Origin: an uncultured Solirubrobacteraceae bacterium
GTDB lineage: Bacteria > Actinomycetota > Thermoleophilia > Solirubrobacterales > Solirubrobacteraceae
Assembly: GCA_902806215.1 (NCBI GenBank)
Contig: CADCVT010000390.1
Location: forward strand, 1-13,875
Length of the DNA: 13,875 nt
Reading direction: 5' to 3'
How positions within the stretch are numbered: position 1 is the first letter of the stretch; every line of letters begins with the position of its first letter. Under the pieces are notes generated by a model that had not been told where the DNA came from, did no database searches, and saw only the letters and a program-made list of their open reading frames with translations. This document shows positions 13,617 through 13,875 of this stretch, piece by piece. Position numbers and translations under genes: made by a program.

Positions 13617-13875
13617 ATGTTGCTCGGGAGGGACGCCGAGCTGGACCGGCTCCGGGCTCTCCTGGAGGGCGGCGGCGGCACGCTCGTGCTGCGCGGCAAC
13701 CCCGGGATCGGCAAGTCGGCGCTGCTCGACGCGGCGCGCACGCTGGCGTCGGGTCGGATGCTCGAGGCGCGCGGCATCGAGTCCGAGTCGACGCTGCCGC
13801 TCGCCGCGCTGCGCGACCTCCTCGGCCCGGTCACCGACGCCGGCGACGCGATCCCGGCCCCGCAGTGGGCGGCGC
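13617..13875 (+). CDS. LuxR/MalT-type AAA ATPase regulator, N-terminus only
   Basis: An open frame of 86 codons running off the right edge, with no stop. ATG 13617 starts MLLGRDAELDRLRALLEG, followed by LVLRGNPGIGKSALLDAA with the Walker A motif GNPGIGKS (about residues 27-34), then ARGIESESTLPLAALRDLLGP. This is the standard opening of large (about 900-residue) actinobacterial regulators with an AAA/NACHT-like ATPase and a C-terminal LuxR helix-turn-helix. The HTH would be outside the window, so the LuxR assignment is by family resemblance. It follows the RTX-repeat gene by nine bases, so the two may be co-transcribed. Confidence 0.85.
   Translation, partial: MLLGRDAELDRLRALLEGGGGTLVLRGNPGIGKSALLDAARTLASGRMLEARGIESESTLPLAALRDLLGPVTDAGDAIPAPQWAA

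Overview
The window is a GC-rich, gene-dense stretch of bacterial chromosome. The high GC, frequent GTG starts, a poxvirus-like topoisomerase IB beside Ku, a secreted protein with RTX-like repeats, a LuxR-type AAA regulator and RsbW/STAS switch proteins all fit a high-GC actinobacterium, perhaps of the Thermoleophilia/Solirubrobacterales. That placement is inference from gene content only. There is no rRNA, tRNA, CRISPR array or intact insertion sequence, and no gene-free stretch longer than about 150 bases.

Layout. (1) 1-3056, minus: N-terminal two thirds of the glutamate synthase large subunit (gltB), running off the left edge and carrying a 51-bp in-frame palindromic insertion. (2) 3127-4056, plus: a divergent L-asparaginase-family gene. 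(3) 4210-6503, plus: a compact cluster with an RsbW-like anti-sigma ATPase, an overlapping degenerate copy of the same fold that has lost its ATP-binding motifs, a VOC/glyoxalase protein, a STAS anti-anti-sigma factor, and a membrane zinc metallopeptidase in the same reading frame as the STAS gene, separated from it only by a TAG stop. (4) 6529-8549: a MarR regulator divergent from a DHA2-type drug exporter, with a paired palindromic operator between them. (5) 8506-9091, minus: a small XRE regulator overlapping a four-helix membrane protein. (6) 9162-10346, minus: a dipeptide-type ABC permease that looks like an OppC N-terminus joined to an OppB C-terminus, with no partner genes nearby. (7) 10441-12385, minus: Ku followed by topoisomerase IB. 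(8) 12480-13607, plus: an exported RTX-repeat protein, then the start of a LuxR/AAA regulator cut by the right edge.

How the genes work together. gltB and the asparaginase-like gene both concern nitrogen. The 4210-5837 genes supply an anti-sigma kinase and its STAS antagonist, the core of a partner-switching stress circuit. MarR probably represses the exporter and itself. XRE and its membrane partner look like a self-regulated pair. Ku and topoisomerase IB are both DNA-maintenance proteins and are probably co-transcribed. The most unusual items are the gltB insertion element, the ATPase/pseudo-ATPase pair, the STAS-TAG-peptidase arrangement, and the chimeric permease.
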